This document shows positions 1 through 5,446 of a DNA stretch of 5,446 nucleotides, piece after piece. Both the position numbers and the translations under genes were made by a program. Position 1 is the first letter of the stretch; each line of letters opens with the position of its first letter. Below the pieces are notes generated by a model, which saw only the letters and a program-made list of their open reading frames with translations, searched no databases and was not told the origin of the DNA. Source of the stretch: Gammaproteobacteria bacterium (GTDB lineage: Bacteria > Pseudomonadota > Gammaproteobacteria > Pseudomonadales > UBA7434); NCBI GenBank assembly GCA_024280785.1, contig JAJRPK010000149.1:1-5446 (forward strand). Reading direction: 5' to 3'.

Positions 1-2
1 AA

Positions 3-299
3 GAAAAAGACAAAAAACAGCTGACGAATCCCGAAAAAATATGGAGCGTTAAGCTTCATTTTGATTTAGAAACTTATGGCAAATTAACAGCCTACGCTAC
101 GCTTCGTGGCAAACGGATGGCTGCAACTTTATGGGCATCTCATACCGCCACCGCTAAGCTCGTTAGTATCGAACTGGATAAAATGTCTGAAACTTTTAGC
201 CGTCTCGGGCTCACCGTTCAATCGCTACAGTGCAATGTTGGCGAGCCGCCCGACTTGGATCCCAATAGTGGTATTAACCTGTTGGACGTAAAAACATGA
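3..299 (+). CDS. Flagellar hook-length control protein FliK-like, C-terminal part (5' truncated by window)
   Basis: The reading frame is open from the window edge to a TGA at 297-299, giving the last 98 residues of a longer protein. The visible part has the layout of the Flg_hook (FliK C-terminal) domain: a Trp-initiated beta strand (WSVKLHFDL), a Gly-Lys-Leu strand (YGKLTAYATL), a basic turn then ATLWAS, a helix with paired Leu/Met positions, and the closing RLGLTVQSLQCNVGEPP. In FliK this domain contacts FlhB and switches export from rod/hook to filament substrates once the hook reaches full length; it is cytoplasmic or secreted through the flagellar export gate. The next gene encodes an FlhB-like domain and overlaps this one by four bases, which supports the assignment. 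Canonical fliK usually sits beside fliL/fliM, so this could be a second, divergent FliK-like protein. The family call is good; the exact orthologue is uncertain, so I give no symbol. Confidence 0.8.
   Translation, partial: EKDKKQLTNPEKIWSVKLHFDLETYGKLTAYATLRGKRMAATLWASHTATAKLVSIELDKMSETFSRLGLTVQSLQCNVGEPPDLDPNSGINLLDVKT
296..299 (+). other. ATGA start/stop overlap (translational coupling)
   Basis: The ATG of the FlhB-like gene (296-298) shares bases with the TGA of the FliK-like gene (297-299). Such overlaps normally mean that terminating ribosomes restart on the second gene. The two known partners in export switching would therefore be made together from one transcript. Confidence 0.85.
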
Positions 300-661
300 G
301 TGAACATTTCGATAACAAATTCGGCAGCGAGAGATCCGCCAAGCGGCCATTGAACCGTAACAATTCTAGCGACAACAATAGCGAGTTTAATAATGGCGTT
401 AACGAATACCAAAAAGCAGTCGCTTTAAAGTACGATGGCCAAACAGCCCCTCGCGTTACAGCTTCTGGATCGGGACAGCTCGCCGATGAGATCATTGCCC
501 TGGCGCGTGAGCTCGGTATTCCACTTTATGAGAATCCCGAGCTGACTGAAATGCTGGCAATGCTCGATTTAGGTGACGAAATTCCCCACGAACTTTATCT
601 AATTATTGCGCAAATCATTGCTCTTGCTTACAACATTAAGGCCAAAGACCCCTCTGCTTAG
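296..661 (+). CDS. Stand-alone FlhB C-terminal-like domain protein (FhlB/FlhX type; export switch paralogue)
   Basis: This 121-residue protein has no membrane segment. Residues 1-38 are polar and Asn/Ser-rich (N20, N22, N23, N27, N28, N32, N33, N36) and look disordered. Residues 40-116 match the cytoplasmic C-terminal domain of FlhB/YscU: AVALKYDG, then APRVTASGSGQLADEI, the helix ending ELGIPLYENPEL, and GDEIPHELYLIIAQIIALAY. In FlhB this domain controls substrate-specificity switching of type III export together with FliK. Here the homology begins just after the place where FlhB carries its self-cleaving NPTH motif. NEYQK stands there instead, so the protein resembles an already cleaved C-terminal half. 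Similar stand-alone proteins (FlhX, or 'FhlB-domain' proteins) can partly replace that half of FlhB in other bacteria. The ATG lies inside the stop of the FliK-like gene (ATGA), with a weak GGA about nine bases upstream. Family call is firm; the role in this organism is inferred. Confidence 0.87.
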   Translation: MSEHFDNKFGSERSAKRPLNRNNSSDNNSEFNNGVNEYQKAVALKYDGQTAPRVTASGSGQLADEIIALARELGIPLYENPELTEMLAMLDLGDEIPHELYLIIAQIIALAYNIKAKDPSA

Positions 662-790
662 ATTAATACTATAGCGGAATAGCTTATTTTGCTTGTTTTA
701 AAAGCCTTACCGTATTTACAGACTGCAAGGAACTGATTTCATCGTCGGCGAAAACGGGGTATTATCTATTACATAGTTTAAATAGCAGAA

Positions 791-1405
791 GTGTCTAAAC
801 CGGTGAAATCTAAAAAAGGTCCGTCAAAAAAAAACCCGTCAAAAAGGATTCCACTGCGGTTGAGTGACAGCCGCTATGCCGTTGAATTTGTCGACAAATT
901 CCCCATTATCACGCAACAAGTTCCTCAATGGGAAACGCTTAATCCATTGTTAGAAAAAGGTATTCGTGCCTCTGGTGACAAACAAAGCCATTCTACCAAT
1001 GTAAAAGCAGACATGACCGATTTTAGAATGTGGGAGCCAGACCAACCTGCTTTTGAGCAATTTCAAGTTATATGCAAATATGCACTTGAAATGGTGATGG
1101 CTAATTCACCGCCGCAAGCGGTACCGTTTCTAAAGCCCTCCGTTACCGACTGCTGGGGGGTAGTTTACAAAAAAGATGAGTACACACTACAACACGATCA
1201 TTGGCCATCGATGTGGAGCTTCACCTACTACGTCAATGTTACTGATGACTGCGCTCCCATTGTTTTTCCAAACGCCAAACTCTCTGTGCAACCTAAAAAC
1301 GGTATGATCTGTATGTTTCCCGGCTGGATCGCCCACTATGTACCAAAGCAAGAAGGTTCACATGAACGAGTAATGATTGCGGGAAACATTGCACAAAAGT
1401 TTTAA
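791..1405 (+). CDS. Putative 2-oxoglutarate/Fe(II)-dependent oxygenase (2OG-FeII_Oxy_5-like), GTG start
   Basis: This is a 204-residue cytoplasmic protein with no signal peptide. From about residue 68 it resembles the small 2OG-Fe(II) oxygenases seen in bacteria and tailed phages: TNVKADMTDFRMW (69-81), a central helix, then the double-stranded beta-helix core. Likely metal ligands are H135 and H137 (LQHDHWP, an HxH in place of the usual HxD) and the distal H182 (FPGWIAHYV). R193, in HERVMIAGNI, is the probable 2-oxoglutarate carboxylate anchor. Enzymes of this fold hydroxylate proteins or small molecules, but the substrate cannot be read from sequence. Residues 1-19 are very basic (seven Lys, one Arg). 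GTG at 791 is the first start codon after an in-frame TAA at 779-781, but it has only a weak purine stretch upstream. A TTG at 860 (codon 24), preceded by AAAGGA at 843-848, is an alternative start that would remove the basic tail. No neighbour suggests a pathway. Fold call is fairly sure; activity is inferred. Confidence 0.78.
   Translation: MSKPVKSKKGPSKKNPSKRIPLRLSDSRYAVEFVDKFPIITQQVPQWETLNPLLEKGIRASGDKQSHSTNVKADMTDFRMWEPDQPAFEQFQVICKYALEMVMANSPPQAVPFLKPSVTDCWGVVYKKDEYTLQHDHWPSMWSFTYYVNVTDDCAPIVFPNAKLSVQPKNGMICMFPGWIAHYVPKQEGSHERVMIAGNIAQKF
821..845 (+). repeat. Short in-frame direct repeat with A9 tract
   Basis: CCGTCAAAAA occurs at 821-830 and again at 836-845, a 15-base (five-codon) period that encodes PSKKN followed by PSKR. 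The first copy runs into an uninterrupted run of nine A (826-834). The region lies in the first 20 codons of the oxygenase-like gene, so length changes in the A tract would shift its reading frame. Confidence 0.8.
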
Positions 1406-1550
1406 TCCATTCAACAAAAAGCAGCTTTAAATATGGCCATCTTTCGCCCTATGACTGAACGTAGATGCAACATGCCTCCTTCTTTCCTTATAGAGTTTTT
1501 TTTGTTTATCGCTAGCTATCAAAATAGCAGCACAAAGTACTAACCAAGCA

Positions 1551-3518
1551 ATGATTAAACTTAGCAATGCGTCTCTACGACGCGGCACACGCTTGTTGTT
1601 TGAACAAGTTAACCTTAGCGTTCACGCGGGTCAACGCTTAGGCTTAACCGGGGCGAATGGCGCAGGAAAATCGAGCCTAATCGCTTTACTTACCGGTGAG
1701 CTTCACGCTGATTCCGGTGATGTGTTGCTACCCAAAAATATGTTAGTCGCGACAGTAGAGCAAGAGGTCGGCGGCGTAAGCATATCGGCTCTCGAATTTG
1801 TAATCGCCGGTGACGAGGCACTAATAAAAGCCCGCAAAGAATTAGCAAAAGCTGAAGAAAAAAATGATGGAAATGCCCTCGCGGCCGCCTACGAAACACT
1901 TGAGCATTCCGATGCCTATACCGCAGATGCCAGGGCAGCGCAATTGTTAGCAGGCCTCGGCTTTAGCGACCAAGAGCAATCGCAAGCAGTAAACCAGTTT
2001 TCTGGTGGCTGGCGAATGCGATTGAATTTAGCCAGAACATTAATGCGCCGGTCAGATATTTTGTTGCTGGACGAACCGACTAACCACTTAGACCTTGACG
2101 CCATCATTTGGCTTGAGAGCTGGCTGCAACGCTATACTGGCGTGCTATTATTAGTTTCTCATGATCGTGATTTTCTTGATCGTGTATGCACCCATATCGC
2201 TCATATTGAACAGCAAAAGATCGGTTTTTATATTGGTAACTATTCAGCATTTGAAAAGCAAAGAGTAGCAAAGCTTGCCGGCCAGCAAGCCGCCTATAAA
2301 AAACAACAAGAAACTATTGCTCACATGCAAAAGTTTGTCGATCGATTTAAAGCAAAGGCCACAAAAGCGAAGCAAGCTCAAAGCCGATTAAAAGCACTGT
2401 CTCGTTTAGAAACGATCGCTCCGGCCCATATCGATTCACCCTTCTCATTTTCTTTTTTTGCCCCGGATAAAAATCCTCAACTTTTATTAACAAATCAAAA
2501 TATAACTCTAGGGTATGGCGATACCATTGTATTGTCCGACGTTAATTTACGGTTAGAGTCAGGCGACCGTATTGGGCTTCTAGGAGCTAACGGTACAGGT
2601 AAGTCTACATTGATTAAATCACTGGCAAATACTCTAGCGCCTATTTCTGGTCATATTGAGTCAGCTAAAGAACTGAATATAGGCTACTTTGCCCAACATC
2701 AACTAGAGCAATTACGAGGCGATGACACCCCGTTATCACACTTGTCACGCTTGTATCCTGATTCTAGTGAGGGCGAGCTGCGCAAGTACCTTGGCGGCTT
2801 TGGCTTTAGTGGTGATATGGCGGTATCTGTTATTGCCCCAATGTCAGGTGGAGAAAAGGCTAGACTTGTCTTAGCAACAGTGGTTCGACAAAAACCCAAT
2901 CTATTGCTGCTAGATGAGCCGACCAACCATCTGGATTTAGAAATGCGTCATGCCCTGGGGATTGCATTACAAGGCTTCGAAGGCGCAATGCTATTAGTCT
3001 CTCACGACCGACATTTACTGGAGTCCGTCACCGATGAACTTTGGCTAGTTCGCGACGGTGGTGTCCAAGCTTACGATGGCGATTTGGACGAATACGCACA
3101 ATGGCTATTAAAATCGCGATCATCAATAGTAGAAGAGCAGAAAGACATTGAGGATAGTAGCTCCAACAAAAGCTCAATGATAAATACCACTCCAGACTCT
3201 TTTGCAACTGAACTGACGGAAAATTCCGCTGAAGCGAAGAAACAGCGTAAACGTATAGAGGCGGATCAGCGGAAAAAGCTTCAACCGCTTACGTTAAGAT
3301 CCCGTCAACTTGAAAAGCATATTGAACGCCTTGAAAAAAGCAGCCATTTATTGGATACAAAACTCACTAAGCCTGAACTCTACGAAGAGGCCAATAAAGC
3401 CCAGTTAAAACAACTAATGCAGCAGCAAGGTCAGGAAAAATCTGAGCTAGAATCCTTAGAATCAGAGTGGATGGAAATTAATGAACAGTTAGAAAATGCA
3501 CAAACGGAACAAAGATAA
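1551..3518 (+). CDS. yheS: ABC-F family ATPase, YheS type (ribosome-associated translation factor)
   Basis: The 655-residue protein has two ABC ATPase domains in one chain and no membrane segments, which defines ABC-F. Domain 1 has Walker A GANGAGKS (34-41), Q-loop Gln71, signature FSGGWRMR (150-157), Walker B LLLDEP (171-176) and SHDRDF (203-208). The inter-domain linker (about 230-295) contains IDRF-like VDRFKAKATKAKQAQSR, the conserved ABC-F stretch that reaches the P-site tRNA. Domain 2 has Walker A GANGTGKS (345-352), FAQHQ (380-384), signature MSGGEKAR (431-438), Walker B with D455/E456, and SHDRHL (484-489). A variable acidic/serine-rich spacer (about 522-560) leads to a C-terminal charged coiled coil (about 561-655). 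From memory, the linker, the domain 2 motifs and the C-terminal coiled coil match E. coli YheS better than Uup, EttA or YbiT. ABC-F proteins bind the ribosomal E site and help resolve stalled translation; the specific YheS role is inferred from family. The ATG is the first start after an in-frame TAG at 1491-1493, though its Shine-Dalgarno is poor. Confidence 0.93.
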   Translation: MIKLSNASLRRGTRLLFEQVNLSVHAGQRLGLTGANGAGKSSLIALLTGELHADSGDVLLPKNMLVATVEQEVGGVSISALEFVIAGDEALIKARKELAKAEEKNDGNALAAAYETLEHSDAYTADARAAQLLAGLGFSDQEQSQAVNQFSGGWRMRLNLARTLMRRSDILLLDEPTNHLDLDAIIWLESWLQRYTGVLLLVSHDRDFLDRVCTHIAHIEQQKIGFYIGNYSAFEKQRVAKLAGQQAAYKKQQETIAHMQKFVDRFKAKATKAKQAQSRLKALSRLETIAPAHIDSPFSFSFFAPDKNPQLLLTNQNITLGYGDTIVLSDVNLRLESGDRIGLLGANGTGKSTLIKSLANTLAPISGHIESAKELNIGYFAQHQLEQLRGDDTPLSHLSRLYPDSSEGELRKYLGGFGFSGDMAVSVIAPMSGGEKARLVLATVVRQKPNLLLLDEPTNHLDLEMRHALGIALQGFEGAMLLVSHDRHLLESVTDELWLVRDGGVQAYDGDLDEYAQWLLKSRSSIVEEQKDIEDSSSNKSSMINTTPDSFATELTENSAEAKKQRKRIEADQRKKLQPLTLRSRQLEKHIERLEKSSHLLDTKLTKPELYEEANKAQLKQLMQQQGQEKSELESLESEWMEINEQLENAQTEQR

Positions 3519-3589
3519 CTTATCATTAACTGTCGTCAGTCGCGATAAAAGTTGTTGAGTCGTTAATTAATGGCTCTCAAAACGCAAAC

Positions 3590-3595
3590 AGGAGA
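3590..3595 (+). promoter_or_regulatory. Strong ribosome binding site of the GST gene
   Basis: AGGAGA lies five bases upstream of the ATG at 3601. It is the only near-consensus Shine-Dalgarno site in the window and fixes the start of the glutathione transferase gene. Confidence 0.85.
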
Positions 3596-3600
3596 ACAAC

Positions 3601-4284
3601 ATGATTGAACTGTATACCGCCCCAACACCCAATGGTTGGAAAGTCTCCGTTACCTTAGAAGAACTCGGCATTCCTTACGAGGTAAAGCGTATTGATATTA
3701 TGGCAGGAGATCAAAAACAACCCGAGTTTTTAGCGATTAATCCGAACGGCCGGATACCGGCAATCATTGACAGAGATGCCGGAGATTTAGCCATTTTTGA
3801 GTCAGGTGCGATTATGCTTTATTTGGCGGAAAAAGCTGGCAAGCTAATCCCTGGCGATATCAAAGGCAGAATGGACGTCATTCAATGGCTTATGTTTCAG
3901 ATGTCGGGTATCGGTCCGATGCAAGGCCAAGCCAACGTTTTCAACTTGTATTTTCCTGAGAAGATCCCCACCGTTATTGACAGATATATGAATGAAACCA
4001 AGCGCTTATATACAGTTCTTGACAAACAACTTGAAGGAAAGGATTTTATTTGCGGCGACTACTCTCTCGCCGACATTGCTAACTGGGGCTGGATTTGCAT
4101 ACACGATTGGACGGGCATTGAGATTGATGACTTACCCAACTTAAAAGCGTGGTTAGAACGTGTGGGGCAACGCGACGCTGTTGTCCGCGGCCGAAATGTA
4201 CCTGATGCCATAGATCTCAGTAGCATATCCGATGACAAAAGAGATCAAATGCAAAAAAGCGCACGCACGATCCTACAGAGATAA
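3601..4284 (+). CDS. Glutathione S-transferase, Nu class (YfcG/YghU-like)
   Basis: This is a complete 227-residue cytosolic GST. The N-terminal thioredoxin-fold domain (about 1-80) opens with IELYTAPTPNGWK. Thr9 and Asn11 sit where E. coli YfcG uses Thr/Asn rather than a catalytic Tyr, Ser or Cys to hold glutathione. The cis-proline is P53 in GRIPAI, and the ESGA motif (67-70) binds the glutathione gamma-glutamyl group. The all-helical C-terminal domain (about 88-200) includes QWLMFQMSGIGPMQGQ, a Nu-class hallmark, and the folding N-cap box DYSLADIA (153-160). Nu-class enzymes have disulfide-bond oxidoreductase and organic peroxide activity rather than strong classical conjugation; that activity is inferred here from family. 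Residues 201-227 form a polar helical tail. The strong AGGAGA fixes the start. It lies between the ABC-F gene (82 bases upstream) and a COQ8-like gene (124 bases downstream), so co-transcription is possible but not shown. A YfcG- versus YghU-type split cannot be settled by eye. Confidence 0.93.
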   Translation: MIELYTAPTPNGWKVSVTLEELGIPYEVKRIDIMAGDQKQPEFLAINPNGRIPAIIDRDAGDLAIFESGAIMLYLAEKAGKLIPGDIKGRMDVIQWLMFQMSGIGPMQGQANVFNLYFPEKIPTVIDRYMNETKRLYTVLDKQLEGKDFICGDYSLADIANWGWICIHDWTGIEIDDLPNLKAWLERVGQRDAVVRGRNVPDAIDLSSISDDKRDQMQKSARTILQR

Positions 4285-4364
4285 TCAGAAACTCCAGAAG
4301 GCTATAGAGAATAGTTAGACTTGCCACTCCGACTATTTTCACCTTTACACCATAGAGTAGTGTT

Positions 4365-4406
4365 ATGGCTGAAATAACGTCATTTATATTGTACCGGCCG
4401 ATATAG
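4365..4406 (+). CDS. Possible 13-codon leader ORF ahead of the COQ8-like gene (speculative)
   Basis: ATG at 4365 opens a 13-codon frame (MAEITSFILYRPI) that ends in TAG at 4404-4406, two bases before the ATG of the COQ8-like gene. A purine stretch AGAG (4354-4357) lies seven bases upstream. The downstream gene has no visible Shine-Dalgarno of its own, so reinitiation from this mini-ORF could deliver ribosomes to it. An ORF this short is common by chance and has no recognised motif. Confidence 0.15.
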   Translation: MAEITSFILYRPI

Positions 4407-4408
4407 TA

Positions 4409-5446
4409 ATGAGTAGGAAAAAACTCTCTAAAGATAAAAATACATCACCGGTCCCCACCAAGCGCCTCAGCCGACTTGCTCGCTTGGGAAAAATGGCTGT
4501 ATCGGTGACTGGCGGTATGATTGCTGAAGGGACTAGACAGCTTGCTACTCGCCAGCGCCCCACCCTCAAAGATTTGTTGTTGACGCCAGCAAATGCACAA
4601 CGTATTACAAAGGAACTTCGCCAATTACGCGGTGCTGCAATGAAACTGGGCCAAATGCTGTCGATGGAGTCCGGCGATTTGCTGCCAAAAGAACTCACTG
4701 ATATTTTATCGACACTGAGGGCTGATGCACGAGCAATGCCCTTTCAACAGCTAGAAGCTGTTCTCATTGAGAACTTTGGCGAAGATTGGCAAGAGATTCT
4801 CTACCAATTTAGCTTTGCGCCATTAGCGGCAGCTTCTATAGGCCAGGTACATCGTGCCATTTCGACTTCGGGCAAAGCTATCGTACTAAAAATACAATAC
4901 CCTGGAGTACGCGAAAGCATTGTAAGTGACGTTGATAATGTAGCGATGTTGTTAAAGCTTTCTGGTTTATTACCTTCTCACCTTAATATCGACCCGTTGC
5001 TTGAGGACGCGAAAAAGCAGCTAAAAGATGAGGCAAACTACCGAACTGAATTAAATTATATGGAAGCTTACAGGGAAAAGTTAGGAGACAATTCTTTTTT
5101 TATCATACCAACAACTTTTCCTTTGCTGAGTAGCGAAAATATTTTGGCTATGACATATCACCCCGGCATTGCGATCGAAAGCATTCAAAGCTTGCCACAA
5201 GTATTACGAAACGAAATCATGACGCGGTTATTTGAAATGATGTTTAAGGAGTTTTTTGAATTCAATTTAGTTCAAACAGATCCCAACTTTGCCAATTACC
5301 TCTATCAACCCGCTCAAGATAAAAATAAACAGCCTGCTCTAGGAAAAATAATACTACTTGATTTTGGCGCTACCCGAAAATTCACTCAACGTTTTGTTAA
5401 TCGTTATCGAAAACTACTCAAGGCGTTAGTCAATGCTGATCGTGAC
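4409..5446 (+). CDS. AarF/COQ8 (ABC1/UbiB family) atypical kinase, 3' truncated by window
   Basis: The frame is open for 346 codons from ATG 4409 to the window edge. It is the first ATG/GTG/TTG after an in-frame TGA at 4370-4372, but no clear Shine-Dalgarno precedes it. The protein carries the signatures of the protein-kinase-like ABC1 family: KxGQ at 79-82 (KLGQMLS), the alanine-rich loop PLAAASIGQVHRA (138-150) that replaces the glycine-rich loop, the nucleotide-binding Lys161 in VLKIQYPG, an acidic helix DEANYRTEL (207-215), the catalytic-loop equivalent QTDPNFANYLY (289-299, with D291 and N296), and metal-binding DFG at 318-320 within LLDFGATR. The QTDPNxxN and DFGATR forms match the COQ8/ADCK3 branch more closely than classical UbiB. 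Members are ATPases/kinases that support ubiquinone synthesis, acting at the inner membrane on lipids or the biosynthetic complex. No transmembrane helix is present in the visible part; it may come later or be absent. Role here is inferred from family. Confidence 0.92.
   Translation, partial: MSRKKLSKDKNTSPVPTKRLSRLARLGKMAVSVTGGMIAEGTRQLATRQRPTLKDLLLTPANAQRITKELRQLRGAAMKLGQMLSMESGDLLPKELTDILSTLRADARAMPFQQLEAVLIENFGEDWQEILYQFSFAPLAAASIGQVHRAISTSGKAIVLKIQYPGVRESIVSDVDNVAMLLKLSGLLPSHLNIDPLLEDAKKQLKDEANYRTELNYMEAYREKLGDNSFFIIPTTFPLLSSENILAMTYHPGIAIESIQSLPQVLRNEIMTRLFEMMFKEFFEFNLVQTDPNFANYLYQPAQDKNKQPALGKIILLDFGATRKFTQRFVNRYRKLLKALVNADRD

Noticed and set aside
106..291. Open frame on + strand overlapping the end of the FliK-like gene
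   Set aside because: It overlaps the FliK-like frame, has no ribosome binding site and no recognisable motif; the alternate frame has clear FliK homology.
218..495. Two minus-strand open frames opposite the FliK-like/FlhB-like junction
   Set aside because: Both lie antisense to genes with strong family matches, and their translations show no domain pattern.
689..765. Candidate promoter elements ahead of the oxygenase gene (TTGCTT 689-694 with TATTTA 713-718; TATTAT 760-765)
   Set aside because: The -35 matches are weak or missing, and the region is AT-rich enough for such hexamers to arise by chance. A start-site map would be needed to call a promoter.
1496..1503. Run of eight T as a rho-independent terminator after the oxygenase gene
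   Set aside because: No GC-rich hairpin precedes the T run; the bases before it are pyrimidine-rich and do not pair.
1515..1528. GCTAT-caaa-ATAGC hairpin upstream of the ABC-F gene
   Set aside because: The stem is only five base pairs, AT-rich and without a T tract; it is expected by chance. It could at most mildly affect translation start.
781..1530. AATAGCAG shared by the regions before the oxygenase (781-788) and ABC-F (1523-1530) starts
   Set aside because: An eight-base match at different distances from the start codons is not enough to call a shared regulatory site.
1690..2926. Minus-strand open frames inside the ABC-F gene (1690-1899, 1916-2107, 2699-2926)
   Set aside because: They are antisense shadows of conserved ATPase motifs with no family resemblance of their own.
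3530..3568. Small inverted repeat ACTG/CAGT and palindrome TTAATTAA between ABC-F and GST genes
   Set aside because: The stems are four bases or plain AT palindromes, with no terminator or operator structure.
4384..4698. Minus-strand 104-codon open frame at the start of the COQ8-like gene
   Set aside because: The + strand frame here carries the KxGQ motif and continues into the kinase core, so the antisense frame is a shadow.

Overview
The window is about 45% GC by eye. It reads as a piece of a gammaproteobacterial chromosome, probably from a motile, aerobic, ubiquinone-using bacterium. The basis is a FliK-type C-terminus, an ABC-F protein closest to E. coli YheS, a Nu-class (YfcG-like) glutathione transferase and a COQ8/AarF-type kinase. 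A marine origin (Cellvibrionales/Oceanospirillales-like) is plausible but is only an inference. All six real genes lie on the + strand with moderate gaps. I see no rRNA, tRNA, transposase, integrase, CRISPR array or phage structural gene.

Layout. Positions 3-299 are the 3' end of a flagellar hook-length control (FliK-like) gene. It overlaps by ATGA the start of a 121-codon gene (296-661) for a stand-alone FlhB C-terminal-like domain, so the two are very likely translationally coupled parts of the flagellar export-switch machinery. After a 129-base gap comes a 2-oxoglutarate/Fe(II) oxygenase-like gene (791-1405, GTG start) with a lysine-rich, internally repeated N-terminus. After a 145-base gap comes a full-length ABC-F ATPase (1551-3518, YheS type), a ribosome-associated translation factor. 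After 82 bases comes a Nu-class glutathione S-transferase (3601-4284), the only gene with a strong Shine-Dalgarno site. Last is the first 346 codons of an AarF/COQ8-family atypical kinase (4409 to the window end, still open), probably acting in ubiquinone biosynthesis.

How the genes work together. Only the first two form a clear functional unit. The others look like an ordinary same-strand run of housekeeping genes: ribosome rescue/translation, thiol redox and quinone metabolism. The glutathione transferase and COQ8-like kinase could share a redox or membrane-lipid theme, but nothing in the sequence proves it. No gap exceeds 300 bases, and I found no convincing rho-independent terminator or sigma-70 promoter in any of them.

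I do not see a clear undescribed system. The points most worth a second look are the FlhB-like domain lacking the NPTH cleavage motif, the oxygenase with an HxH rather than HxD metal motif and a slippage-prone N-terminal repeat, and a possible 13-codon leader ORF just ahead of the COQ8-like gene.
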